Shown here: positions 41,484 to 51,475 of the stretch, piece after piece
How the letters are laid out: every line of letters begins with the position of its first letter
How positions within the stretch are numbered: the first letter of the stretch is position 1
Source: Bacteroidales bacterium
Lineage (GTDB): Bacteria; Bacteroidota; Bacteroidia; Bacteroidales; Paludibacteraceae
Length of the DNA stretch: 64,000 nucleotides
NCBI GenBank assembly: GCA_015061185.1
Contig: SUWZ01000004.1
Location: forward strand, 30,769-94,768
Direction of reading: 5' to 3'
Notes under the pieces: model-generated
What the model was told of the DNA's origin: nothing
Seen by the model: only the letters and a program-made list of their open reading frames with translations
Database searches by the model: none
Made by a program: the position numbers and the translations under genes

Positions 41484-42860
41484 ATGAAAACAAATAAGAT
41501 TATAGCAATTCTAATCGCGATAGCGGTAGTTTGCATTCCGGCAACAGCACAAAGAAGTAGTGGGAATGATAGTAGAGGAGCAAGAACAGAAGCTCGGAGT
41601 TCAAGTAGCGCAAGAAGTTCATCTTCTGTAAGCAGAAGTAGTTCTGCCCCAAAGAGTCAAGCAACACGTTCTTCCAATTCTGGAGTAAGTTCTCGCTCTT
41701 CATTCAATAGTAGCACAAGCAACACACGTTCCACAGCACGTCCTGCAACAAGCAGCACAACACGCTCATCTGTAAATAGTGCAGCACGCACCACCAACAA
41801 TAGCAGCGTAACACGCTCATCAGCAGTAACATCACGTTCTACAACCAACAACAGCTCTGCTGTTCGCTCCGGTACTACCGGCAATAGCACACGCTCTACG
41901 GTTAACAACTCAACTTCTCGCTCAAGTGTTAATAATACAAGCGGAACAAGAAGTTCATCCTCTGTTCGTTCTACAACAAGCGGAAACAGCAGCGTAAGAC
42001 AAAGTTCAGCAACTAATAGCTCTACAAGATCTTCCGGCAATAGTTCTGCAAAAAAAGTAGAATCTACAAGGAGCCAAGTTAACACAAGAAGTACAGGAAA
42101 AACAAGCACAAACTTGGCAGTAAAAAACAGCGACAATCGTGCAAGAGCAAATGCAGCAAAAGTGGAAAAGAAAGGAAAAGTATCCTCTTCTATGGTTAAA
42201 GTAGGAAAACCGGGGAAGGTAGAATCACACCCTCACAACTACAAACCGGCACCACGTCCTGTTATTCACCACCATGGACCGGCTCCGAAACTACATATAC
42301 ATGGCGGACATAAATACTACGATAGAATTCACGAACATGCACGTTTCTTCAATCATGGTAAACACCGCTACTATGTACACAACGGATTGTTCTACTTATG
42401 GCATGCAAAATTAGGCTACGAATTGATTGCTCGTCCTCTCTTGACCTTTGCAACATTACCATTCACTTGCGTTCAAGTGTACATTGGAAGCACACCTTAC
42501 TGGTATAGTGATGGAGTATGGTTTGCAAGGAAAAATACACAATACGTGATCATTGACAGACCAATAAGCAGTAATCAAGCAGTTATATTGAATGCACTTC
42601 CTTTTAGTTGTGAAATCATATCAATTAACGGTGCAACTTACTACTACGGAGAAAACACATGGTTTATGCCTCACGGAAAGCAATTTATCATTGTTGACGC
42701 TCCTGAAGTTATCTACGATGACACTAACTTTATCGCAGAATTACCACAAGGAAGCAAACGTGTAATCGTAAATCAAAGACTATATTGGTTTGGAGCAGAC
42801 ACATGGTTTCAGGCAGTAGATGGAGGATATGTAATCATAGATAGTCCTCTAATAAAATAA
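41484..42860 (+). CDS. Secreted Ser/Thr/Asn-rich protein with DUF6515-like C-terminus
   Basis: A 458-residue protein with a signal peptide (residues 1-22, IIAILIAIAVVCIPATAQ). Residues about 23-225 are low-complexity Ser, Thr, Arg and Asn in short repeats (TRSSVN, NSSVTRSS, RSTTSGNSS). Residues about 245-310 are His- and Tyr-rich (PRPVIHHHGPAPKLHIHGGH, HGKHRYYVHNGLFYLW). The C-terminal part has three related modules near residues 338, 385 and 433: PYWYSDGVWF, TYYYGENTWF and LYWFGADTWF. I recognise the last part as DUF6515-like. It is probably periplasmic or at the outer membrane. The Ser/Thr region could be O-glycosylated or simply a flexible linker; both are inference. Single gene with a hairpin after the stop. 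Confidence 0.8.
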   Translation: MKTNKIIAILIAIAVVCIPATAQRSSGNDSRGARTEARSSSSARSSSSVSRSSSAPKSQATRSSNSGVSSRSSFNSSTSNTRSTARPATSSTTRSSVNSAARTTNNSSVTRSSAVTSRSTTNNSSAVRSGTTGNSTRSTVNNSTSRSSVNNTSGTRSSSSVRSTTSGNSSVRQSSATNSSTRSSGNSSAKKVESTRSQVNTRSTGKTSTNLAVKNSDNRARANAAKVEKKGKVSSSMVKVGKPGKVESHPHNYKPAPRPVIHHHGPAPKLHIHGGHKYYDRIHEHARFFNHGKHRYYVHNGLFYLWHAKLGYELIARPLLTFATLPFTCVQVYIGSTPYWYSDGVWFARKNTQYVIIDRPISSNQAVILNALPFSCEIISINGATYYYGENTWFMPHGKQFIIVDAPEVIYDDTNFIAELPQGSKRVIVNQRLYWFGADTWFQAVDGGYVIIDSPLIK

Positions 42861-42923
42861 AATCAAACGAATGAAATTGAGCTCTAGATTTTTATATTAG
42901 ACATATTATATACAGACTTTTGG

Positions 42924-42960
42924 CAGGCGATAAGGTGGGATACTTTATCGCCTGTATTTA
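42924..42960 (+). terminator. Terminator after the Ser/Thr-rich gene
   Basis: CAGGCGATAAG (42924-42934) pairs with CTTTATCGCCTG (42943-42954), then TATTTATAG. Confidence 0.7.
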
Positions 42961-43010
42961 TAGAATATAAAATAGAGAGAAACAATCCGACAAAGACAAA
43001 ATAAATTTAC

Positions 43011-43018
43011 TACCTTTG
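43011..43018 (+). promoter_or_regulatory. Putative tex -7 element
   Basis: TACCTTTG, a perfect TAnnTTTG box, 20 nt before the ATG. Confidence 0.55.
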
Positions 43019-43038
43019 CTTAAACAAAAATTATCAAT

Positions 43039-45156
43039 ATGACATATAATTCAATTATAGCAAAGAATCTAAATTTACAAGAATACCAAGTTGGCAATAC
43101 GCTAAAACTATTAGCCGAAGGAGCAACCATCCCTTTTATCAGTCGGTATAGAAAAGAGCGAACCGGAGAGTTGAATGAGGTTCAAATTCAAGAGATTCAA
43201 CTACAATATGAAAAACTGACAGAGTTAGAAAAAAGGAAACAAGCAGTACTAAAAAGTATTGAAGAACAAGGGAAATTAAATGAGACTCTAAGCAAAAAAA
43301 TTAGTGATTGTAGCAATTTAATTGAGTTGGAAGATATCTACTTGCCATTCAAACCCAAACGTCGCACCAAAGCTGAAATAGCAAGAGAGAAAGGATTAGA
43401 GCCACTAGCACAAATCATTTTCAAACAAAACGAAAAAGATCCGGAGAGCAAAGCTCTCGCCTTTGTAAAAGGTGATGTTAAAGATGTGGAAGATGCGCTA
43501 CAAGGAGCATCTGAAATTATCGCCGAATGGGTTAGTGAAAACGAAATTGCTCGTGAACGGATCAGACAAAACTACAACAGAGACGCCATCATAACATCCA
43601 AAGTTGTTAAAGGAAAGGAAAAAGAGGGCGAAAAGTTTAAAGACTATTTTGAATTATCAGAGCCGCTGAAAAGATGTAGTTCACACCGACTATTAGCAAT
43701 GAGAAGAGGTGAAAACGAAGGTTACTTGCGAGTATCTATATCTTCAGATGATGAACGGAATTTAGATCGTATTTATCCACTATTCATAAAAGGACAAACG
43801 GAATCATCTAAAATCGTCCATGAGGCTGTAAAAGATGGATACAAACGCCTGATAAAGCCCTCAATGGAGAGTGAGTTTACTACAAGCAGCAAAGAAAAAG
43901 CAGATGAAGAGGCCATTAAGGTATTTGCAGAAAATTTAAAACAATTGTTGATGGCATCACCTCTGGGTGAAAAAAGGGTGCTTGCAATTGATCCGGGTTA
44001 TAGAACAGGCTGTAAGGTAGTTTGTTTGGATGCACAAGGGAATCTCTTGCACAACGAGACCATCTACCCTCACCCTCCACAAAATGAACGGACAAAAGCC
44101 ATGTCTAAGATCTCTCATTTGGTTGAAACGTATCAAATCGAAGCAATATCAATTGGGAACGGAACTGCCAGCCGAGAAACCGAACAGTTTATCCAAAGCA
44201 TCCGTTTCGACCGTAAAGTGCAAGTATTTGTAGTAAGTGAAAACGGTGCTTCTATCTACTCAGCGTCCCCAATTGCAAGAGAAGAGTTTCCCAACTATGA
44301 CGTTACCGTTCGTGGAGCAGTTTCTATTGGCCGCAGACTGATGGATCCTTTAGCTGAATTGGTGAAAATTGATGCAAAGTCAATAGGTGTCGGGCAATAT
44401 CAACACGATGTCGATCAAAGCAAATTGAAACGCTCTTTAGACCAAACTGTGGTTAATTGCGTAAACTTAGTGGGAGTCAACCTTAATACAGCCAGCAAAC
44501 ACTTGCTTACATACATATCCGGATTAGGACCCCAGCTGGCTCAAAACATTGTTGATTACAGAGCCGAAAACGGAGCATTTAATAATAGAGAGGAGTTAAA
44601 AAAAGTACCTCGATTAGGTTCAAAAGCATACGAACAATGCGCCGGTTTCTTGCGAATAAGCAACGGGAATAACCCTTTAGACAACACAGCTGTACATCCG
44701 GAAAGTTATGGGATTGTCAAGAAAATGGCTAAAGATTTAGGAAGTAATATTGAGGAACTAATTTCCAACAAAGAGCTACGGAAAAAGATTGCTCCCGAAA
44801 AGTATATTACAGAAACGATAGGACTTCCAACCTTAAAAGACATTATGGAAGAGTTGGATAAACCCGGACTTGACAGACGAAAAGCAATTAAAGTATTTGA
44901 ATTCGACCCAACCATCAGAACCATTGAGGATGTAAAAATAGGCGTAACCTATCCCGGCATCGTTACCAATGTAACCAATTTTGGAGCATTTGTAGATATT
45001 GGAGTAAAGGAGAATGGCTTGGTACATATATCACAGATGGCAGACCACTTCATCAATAGTCCGTCAGAAGTGGTGTCCCTACACCAACATGTCAACGTTA
45101 AGGTATTGGAGGTAGATATTGCACGAAAAAGAATTCAACTAACAATGCTTATTTAG
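43039..45156 (+). CDS. tex: Tex-family S1 RNA-binding protein
   Basis: A 705-residue cytoplasmic protein. The order of domains is that of Tex: an N-terminal helical region (residues about 1-190, EGATIPFISRYRKERTGELNEVQIQEIQ); a YqgF/RNase H-like domain starting KRVLAIDPGYRTGCKVV with GNGTASRETEQF; a helix-hairpin-helix pair (NLNTASKHLLTYISGLGPQLAQNIVDYR, RLGSKAYEQCAGFLRI); and a C-terminal S1 domain (GVTYPGIVTNVTNFGAFVDIGVKENGLVHISQM). Related to eukaryotic Spt6, it affects transcription and RNA metabolism in the bacteria studied. It is somewhat shorter than many Tex proteins (about 720-780 residues) because it lacks a tail after S1. Single gene with a terminator. Confidence 0.93.
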   Translation: MTYNSIIAKNLNLQEYQVGNTLKLLAEGATIPFISRYRKERTGELNEVQIQEIQLQYEKLTELEKRKQAVLKSIEEQGKLNETLSKKISDCSNLIELEDIYLPFKPKRRTKAEIAREKGLEPLAQIIFKQNEKDPESKALAFVKGDVKDVEDALQGASEIIAEWVSENEIARERIRQNYNRDAIITSKVVKGKEKEGEKFKDYFELSEPLKRCSSHRLLAMRRGENEGYLRVSISSDDERNLDRIYPLFIKGQTESSKIVHEAVKDGYKRLIKPSMESEFTTSSKEKADEEAIKVFAENLKQLLMASPLGEKRVLAIDPGYRTGCKVVCLDAQGNLLHNETIYPHPPQNERTKAMSKISHLVETYQIEAISIGNGTASRETEQFIQSIRFDRKVQVFVVSENGASIYSASPIAREEFPNYDVTVRGAVSIGRRLMDPLAELVKIDAKSIGVGQYQHDVDQSKLKRSLDQTVVNCVNLVGVNLNTASKHLLTYISGLGPQLAQNIVDYRAENGAFNNREELKKVPRLGSKAYEQCAGFLRISNGNNPLDNTAVHPESYGIVKKMAKDLGSNIEELISNKELRKKIAPEKYITETIGLPTLKDIMEELDKPGLDRRKAIKVFEFDPTIRTIEDVKIGVTYPGIVTNVTNFGAFVDIGVKENGLVHISQMADHFINSPSEVVSLHQHVNVKVLEVDIARKRIQLTMLI

Positions 45157-45185
45157 TCCCTGAAACTTGAAATAATTCAACAAGC

Positions 45186-45236
45186 AAAAAATGCGTCAAC
45201 GCAGAGTTTTACCTCTCATTGACGCATTTTATTTAT
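45186..45236 (+). terminator. tex terminator
   Basis: AAAATGCGTCAA (45188-45199) pairs with TTGACGCATTTT (45219-45230), followed by ATTTAT. It may also serve the convergent pheT. Confidence 0.82.
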
Positions 45237-45238
45237 AT

Positions 45239-45262
45239 TAGGTGAGTTCTATAAATTCACCA
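45239..45262. repeat. Short repeat R2, copy between tex and pheT
   Basis: TAGGTGAGTTCTATAAATTC followed by ACC is nearly identical to the internal segment of the long copies (TTAGGTGGGTTCTATAAATT). It abuts the 3' end of pheT. Confidence 0.65.
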
Positions 45263-45269
45263 TTTGAAA

Positions 45270-47732
45270 TTAACGAATCTTCGCATCCAACTTTTCGTCA
45301 AAGTTTTTAATCAACTTGTTCATAATTGCATCAATCTGAACATCAGTTAAAGTTTTATTTTCATCTTGAAGGATAAAACTTACTGCATAAGATTTCTTTC
45401 CTACTAATAAATTAGCACCTTCATAAACATCAAACAAATAGACATCTTTCAACAACTTACGTTCTGTCTCTTTCGCAACCTTTACGATGTCTGCAAAAGA
45501 AACACCCTTATCAATCAACAATGCCAAATCACGTTTCACTTCAGGATACTTAGAGATCTCTGAATAAGAAACCTTATGTCCCTTCAATTCTTTCAACATG
45601 TCAGTCCAAACAATATCTGCGAAATAGATTTGATTATCAATACCAAACTTTTTCTGCAATCCTCTTGAGACAATACCAATAGTTGCCAAAACTTTTCCTC
45701 TACGAGAAACATAACGAAGACCATCTTCCAACAAATCATCAGAATAAGGCTCTACAACCAAAGCCTCTAAATTAACGCCTAACTTAGTCAAAACATTATC
45801 CACGTATGCTCTCAACTGGTAAAAACTTGATTTTTCTTGCGAAACACTCCAATTAGCAGCAGATTTATTACCGGTAATCCACAAAGCCAAATGATAATCC
45901 TCCGAGTAAGGTTTCAAAGGATTTTCATCCGTAGATTCCTTTTCTGCATCAAAACGATAACAATTTCCAAACTCATAGAACTTTAAGTCGGCACTTTTTC
46001 TATTCGCATTATACGCAATACTCTCTAAACCGCCAAACAATAAAGTCTGTCTCAAGCAACCCAAATCAGCACTCAACGGATTCATTATATTCACAGCAGA
46101 GGCAGCAGGGAAAGCTTTACCCTCCGCATAATAAGAAACCTTTGTCAAAGAATTGTTCAATATTTCATGAAATCCGGCTCCTGACAAATGATTAGAAGCT
46201 AATTCTTGCAATTTTACACTATTAGGATTAACAGAGTAAGCAATAGAAGATTTTAAAGAAGATCCGGCCTCCACATTATCATACCCATAAATCCTCAAAA
46301 TATCCTCAATAACATCAACATCACGTTGCACATCTACACGATAAGAAGGGACAGACAATGATAAGAGGTCTCCTTCTTGCTTCAACACATCAATCTCTAA
46401 ACCTTTTAAAATTGTCAACACCTCTGACGGGGCAATCTCTTTTCCTATTAAAGAATTGATTTTAGAGAAAGACAAATCAACCTTAAACGGTTCTACTGCA
46501 ACCGGATAATTATCAAAAACTTCGGACGAAACAGTTCCTCCAGCCACTTCCTTAATTAAAAGAGAGGCAAATTGAAGAATAAACAAAGTATTATTAGGAT
46601 CACAACCACGCTCGTAACGGAAAGAAGCATCTGTATTCAAGCCATGACGACGCGCTGTTTTACGAACAGAAACAGGGTTAAAATAGGCACTCTCCAAAAA
46701 AACCGTTGTAGTTTGCTCCGTAACACCCGAATTCAAGCCTCCAAATACACCTGCGATACAAGCACCACCCTTTTCATCGCAAATCATCAAATCATCAGCA
46801 CTTAAAGTACGTTCAACCCCATCTAAAGTTGTAAACTTTGTTCCCTCTGGCAGATTTTTAACAATAATGTGATTACCACTGACTTTATCTAAATCAAAAG
46901 CATGTAAAGGTTGTCCCATAGCATGAAGAACATAATTGGTAACATCCACAACATTGTTAATCGGACGAACTCCAATTGTACGCAAAGCGTTCTTCAACCA
47001 ATCCGGAGACTCATGAACAGAGACACCGGAAATCGTAACACCTGAATAACGAGGACACGCATCCACATTTTCAATTGTAACCTTTACAGGAGTGCTGTTA
47101 TTATCCACTTTAAAGGAAGAGACATTCGGTTTAATCAAAGGATACTCTCCTCCACGTAAAGAGAAATAAGCAGCTAAGTCACGTGCAACACCGAAGTGAG
47201 AAGCAGCATCAATACGATTAGGTGTGATATCCACCTCAAACAAATAATCACTCTCCACCTTGTAATAATCTTTCGCTAATGTCCCTACAACAGCATCAGC
47301 AGGCAATTCAATAATTCCATCATGACTTGCTCCCACTCCGATTTCATCTTCGGCACACAACATACCACAAGACTCAACCCCTCTCAACTTAGAACGTTTA
47401 ATGGTAAACGATTCATCTCCATCATATAATTTAGTACCAATAGTAGCCACGATGGTCTTAATTCCCGCACGACAATTAGGAGCACCGCAAACAATTTGCA
47501 ATAACTCACCACTGCCTACGTCAACTTTTGCAACATGAAGGTGATCTGAATTTGGATGATCTTCTGCTTCAACAACAGCACCAACAACCAACCCTTGCAA
47601 GCCACCCTTAATGGTTTCAACCTCTTCTACGCCACCCACTTCCAAACCAATGGATGTCAAAATCTTTGAAACTGCCTCTGGCTCTAAATCCAAAGCAATG
47701 TACTTTTTTAACCAATTATACGAAATATTCAT
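45270..47732 (-). CDS. pheT: Phenylalanyl-tRNA synthetase beta subunit
   Basis: An 820-residue subunit of the (alpha-beta)2 enzyme that charges tRNA-Phe. Its N-terminus (MNISYNWLKKYIALDLEPEA) leads to the tRNA-binding OB domain (VVEAEDHPNSDHLHVAKVDV). The B3/B4 editing domain follows (SRYSGVTISGVSVHESPDWL-like, with GVRPINNVVDVTNYVLHAMGQPLHAFD). Then come the B5 domain, the catalytic-like module (MNPLSADLGCLRQTLLFGGLE), and the C-terminal ferredoxin-fold anticodon-binding domain (SKYPEVKRDLALLIDKGVSF, SYAVSFILQDENKTLTDVQI). Length is normal. pheS is not adjacent, as is usual in Bacteroidota. A promoter is at 47776-47808. Confidence 0.96.
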   Translation of the reverse strand: MNISYNWLKKYIALDLEPEAVSKILTSIGLEVGGVEEVETIKGGLQGLVVGAVVEAEDHPNSDHLHVAKVDVGSGELLQIVCGAPNCRAGIKTIVATIGTKLYDGDESFTIKRSKLRGVESCGMLCAEDEIGVGASHDGIIELPADAVVGTLAKDYYKVESDYLFEVDITPNRIDAASHFGVARDLAAYFSLRGGEYPLIKPNVSSFKVDNNSTPVKVTIENVDACPRYSGVTISGVSVHESPDWLKNALRTIGVRPINNVVDVTNYVLHAMGQPLHAFDLDKVSGNHIIVKNLPEGTKFTTLDGVERTLSADDLMICDEKGGACIAGVFGGLNSGVTEQTTTVFLESAYFNPVSVRKTARRHGLNTDASFRYERGCDPNNTLFILQFASLLIKEVAGGTVSSEVFDNYPVAVEPFKVDLSFSKINSLIGKEIAPSEVLTILKGLEIDVLKQEGDLLSLSVPSYRVDVQRDVDVIEDILRIYGYDNVEAGSSLKSSIAYSVNPNSVKLQELASNHLSGAGFHEILNNSLTKVSYYAEGKAFPAASAVNIMNPLSADLGCLRQTLLFGGLESIAYNANRKSADLKFYEFGNCYRFDAEKESTDENPLKPYSEDYHLALWITGNKSAANWSVSQEKSSFYQLRAYVDNVLTKLGVNLEALVVEPYSDDLLEDGLRYVSRRGKVLATIGIVSRGLQKKFGIDNQIYFADIVWTDMLKELKGHKVSYSEISKYPEVKRDLALLIDKGVSFADIVKVAKETERKLLKDVYLFDVYEGANLLVGKKSYAVSFILQDENKTLTDVQIDAIMNKLIKNFDEKLDAKIR

Positions 47733-47775
47733 CGTTAACTATTTTTGTAAAAAATCTATTTTCTTATAAATCATG

Positions 47776-47808
47776 CAAATTTAAGAAATATTCCACTAAG
47801 TAGTCAAA
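47776..47808 (-). promoter_or_regulatory. pheT promoter
   Basis: TTTG (47805-47808), 21 nt, TAAATTTG (47776-47783) on the minus strand, about 43 nt before the ATG. Confidence 0.65.
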
Positions 47809-47857
47809 TATTCTCAAAATAAAATTTATACATAACCCCATTTAAATCTCTATTTAG

Positions 47858-47887
47858 TTTCAAGAAATAAAAAAAATAGTAAATTTG
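47858..47887 (+). promoter_or_regulatory. Promoter of the fur-like gene
   Basis: TTTC (47858-47861), about 18 nt, TAAATTTG (47880-47887). The -7 is perfect, the -33 has one mismatch. Confidence 0.55.
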
Positions 47888-47912
47888 CGAATGATTCAAA
47901 GATAACAAAAGA

Positions 47913-48365
47913 ATGGAAAACAATGAAAAGATAAAAAAACATGCAGCACAAATTCTAACAGACTATCTCACCAAAAACAAGATGAGAAAGACTCCTGAAC
48001 GCTATTCTATCTTAGAGTTTATTTATGGATACAAAGGTCCCTTTGATATCGAAACCCTGCATACATTGATGATAGCAGAATTTTCCATTAGCAAAGCCAC
48101 TTTATATAACAACATTGAGATTCTTGAAGATTGCGGATTGGTTACCCGACTACAATTAGGAGGAAATCGAACCATGTATGAAAAGTCTTTAAACAGCAAC
48201 CTTCATTACATGATTTGCAATACGTGTGGGAAAATTAAAAAGTTTTCCGACCCCAATATCCGTAGAATTATTCAAAATAAACACATCTGGAATTTCACCA
48301 CCTCACACTATACCCTCGCCCTATACGGACAATGCGAACAATGCAAAAAGAGAGAGCAAGAATAA
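47913..48365 (+). CDS. Fur-family transcriptional regulator with altered metal motif
   Basis: A 150-residue DNA-binding regulator. The winged-helix domain is at residues about 15-85 (RKTPERYSILEFIYGYKGPF, then SISKATLYNNIEILEDCGLV). The dimerisation domain has the two zinc-type CxxC pairs at 102-105 (ICNTCGK) and 141-144 (CEQCKK). In classical Fur the segment before the first CxxC is HHDHLIC, providing regulatory-metal ligands; here it reads LHYMIC, with one His (98) one position off. So the structural zinc site looks kept and the sensory site reduced. Whether it senses iron, peroxide or neither is unknown. It is followed by a secreted PepSY-like gene after 89 nt. Confidence 0.88.
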   Translation: MENNEKIKKHAAQILTDYLTKNKMRKTPERYSILEFIYGYKGPFDIETLHTLMIAEFSISKATLYNNIEILEDCGLVTRLQLGGNRTMYEKSLNSNLHYMICNTCGKIKKFSDPNIRRIIQNKHIWNFTTSHYTLALYGQCEQCKKREQE

Positions 48366-48454
48366 AAAATTATAGAAACCTTGTATTATTAAAAAAAAAA
48401 ACAAACTGAAAACAAATTAGATTTGTTCTATGAGGAGACATAACACTATTCCTC

Positions 48455-48892
48455 ATGAAAAAACTTATTCCCATACTACTTATCTTGCTTCTAACACCCA
48501 TCAAAGCCAGAGAGATTATAAAAACAGACTTCACACAACTACCATCCAAAGCGCAAAACTTTTTATTGCAATATTACCCGGAAAATAAAGTGCTAATCAC
48601 CCATATAGAAAAAAACAATTATCGAATCCTCTCCTACTCAGTAGCCTTAGATAACGGATGCAATATATCATTTGAAGAAAATGGAAATTGGAAAGAAGTC
48701 GAGTGCCTCCGAGAAGAACTATCCACAAAATTTATTCCAAAGAAAATAACAGACTACATACAAAGGAACAGGATTGATGATGAAATAATCCGAATTTCAA
48801 AAAAAAGAAGTTACTACATCGTAGAATTAAGCAAAAAGACCATCCTTATCTTCGATTTTAAATTTAATCTACTCAAACGATTAAAGTGGTAA
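48455..48892 (+). CDS. Small secreted PepSY-like protein
   Basis: A 145-residue protein with a signal peptide (residues 1-18, LIPILLILLLTPIKA) and an alternation of strand and helix: FTQLPSKAQNFLLQYYPENK, a strand pair ISFEENGNWKEVECL, then KKITDYIQRNRIDDEIIRIS and a final strand pair. The pattern 'LPxxAQxFLxxYYP ... DNGxxISFxxxGxWxEV' is that of the putative PepSY-like (BLIP-fold) proteins common in Bacteroidota. They are periplasmic and of unknown function. It may share the upstream fur-like transcript, since no terminator or separate -7 element is obvious in the gap. Confidence 0.8.
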   Translation: MKKLIPILLILLLTPIKAREIIKTDFTQLPSKAQNFLLQYYPENKVLITHIEKNNYRILSYSVALDNGCNISFEENGNWKEVECLREELSTKFIPKKITDYIQRNRIDDEIIRISKKRSYYIVELSKKTILIFDFKFNLLKRLKW

Positions 48893-49180
48893 ATAAACGA
48901 AAACATGTCGAACAACAGAAAAAAGAGAAAAATATATATAACATAAAAAAGATTAAAACGAGGAAACTTTCAAAAAAAATATAAAACAAAGAATCACAAC
49001 GAACGGATAAAATCCGCCCCATTAGCAATAAATAAAGCAATGAATTACAACCAATTAGAAATCAAGACAATTAAAAAAAATTAAAAAACTTTAAAAGCAA
49101 AAACATTTTAACGAAGTTTAAAAATTAAATTATTTTCAAAAAAAAATTAACTTAAAATTTTAATCGCATAAAAAAAAACT
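48893..49180. other. A-rich region upstream of the ATP synthase operon
   Basis: About 290 bp, strongly A-rich, without a supported reading frame. A small GGAT/ATCC hairpin lies near 49004. Nothing else is recognised before the promoter at 49181. Confidence 0.4.
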
Positions 49181-49188
49181 TATATTTG
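49181..49188 (+). promoter_or_regulatory. -7 element of the ATP synthase operon
   Basis: TATATTTG is a perfect TAnnTTTG box. Transcription would begin near 49195, about 96 nt before atpD. The -33 region is T-rich (TTTT) rather than TTTG. Confidence 0.6.
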
Positions 49189-49194
49189 CAAATA

Positions 49195-49238
49195 ACTTGT
49201 TTGGGGAAGACTGCCACTCAATTAGAGTAAAAACAAGT
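49195..49238 (+). promoter_or_regulatory. 5'-terminal hairpin of the atp operon leader
   Basis: Perfect arms ACTTGTTT (49195-49202) and AAACAAGT (49231-49238), with an inner ACTC/GAGT pair. The outer stem starts at the predicted first nucleotide of the mRNA, a position where a stem would protect it from 5'-end-dependent decay. Function is inference. Confidence 0.45.
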
Positions 49239-49275
49239 AAGAGAAAAAAAATTGAAAGAAATATTAATACCATAA

Positions 49276-50796
<1,521 letters not shown>

Positions 50797-50838
50797 TCAG
50801 GCATAAGCAAGATTATTATACAGCAAAATTTATATCGT

Positions 50839-51087
50839 ATGAAATTAGAAATCATATCACCGGACAAATTGGTATTTTCAGGAGAAGTGGATTCTGTGAA
50901 TTTACCTGGCGGAGGAGGACGATTCACGGTTCTTCCTCGTCATGCCGCCTTAATATCATCATTGCTTAATGGTGAACTCTCCTACACAATGGAAGGTGCA
51001 ACCACAACAATCAAAATAGATGGTGGCTTTGCTGAGGTAAAAGAAGATACTATATATGTTTGCGTAGAAAATATTATAGAAGAGTAG
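50839..51087 (+). CDS. atpC: ATP synthase F1 subunit epsilon, short form
   Basis: An 82-residue protein comprising only the N-terminal beta-sandwich of epsilon: MKLEIISPDKLVFSGEVDSV, LPGGGGRFTVLPRHAALISS and the final strand pair IKIDGGFAEVKEDTIYVCVE. The C-terminal two-helix domain, which in E. coli and Bacillus inhibits ATP hydrolysis, is absent. The normal family length is about 130-140 residues. It starts 42 nt after atpD and ends 4 nt before the next gene, so no missing C-terminal exon or frameshift is evident. Confidence 0.93.
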   Translation: MKLEIISPDKLVFSGEVDSVNLPGGGGRFTVLPRHAALISSLLNGELSYTMEGATTTIKIDGGFAEVKEDTIYVCVENIIEE

Positions 51088-51091
51088 GAAG

Positions 51092-51475
51092 ATGAATTCA
51101 TTGATGAAAAATTGTTTGTTATTGGTGTTAGGAATATCCATTTTAGGAATGATTGGAGCAGGAGTCTATACATGGTTTCCCCAATACTATTTTCCACTTT
51201 ACACAGCAATACCACTATATTTCATCGTGATAGGAGTGTTAACTATACCTATTTTGAACAAAGCTATGCAAATGGGACATCAAAAGTTTCAAATGGCATT
51301 TATGCTTAGTAAGGCAATAAAGTTATTTATTACAATTTTACTATGCGTATTGTATGTAGTGTTCATAAAAGAGAATATGGTATCATTCCTACTCGCTTTA
51401 TCTCTATTCTATGTAGCCTATACGATATTGGAAGTCATAATTTCAATAAACATCAACAAAGAATTAAAAAAATGA
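51092..51475 (+). CDS. Small membrane protein of the atp operon (AtpI-like position)
   Basis: A 127-residue protein with four predicted membrane helices, at about residues 6-27, 35-55, 74-92 and 98-118, and a basic C-terminus (INKELKK). Its last four nucleotides overlap the atpB start (ATGA), so the two are coupled. The place between epsilon and subunit a, the size and the four helices suggest an AtpI-like assembly or ion-supply protein, but the sequence is not clearly homologous to AtpI. I call it by position only. Confidence 0.75.
   Translation: MNSLMKNCLLLVLGISILGMIGAGVYTWFPQYYFPLYTAIPLYFIVIGVLTIPILNKAMQMGHQKFQMAFMLSKAIKLFITILLCVLYVVFIKENMVSFLLALSLFYVAYTILEVIISININKELKK

Noticed and set aside
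41657..42136. Minus-strand Leu/Glu/Val-rich frame of 159 codons opposite the Ser/Thr-rich gene
   Set aside because: Composition follows mechanically from the low-complexity Ser/Thr codons on the plus strand.
51343..51471. Upstream extension of the atpB frame
   Set aside because: It would overlap most of the 3' part of the preceding membrane-protein gene. ATGA coupling at 51472 is the natural start.
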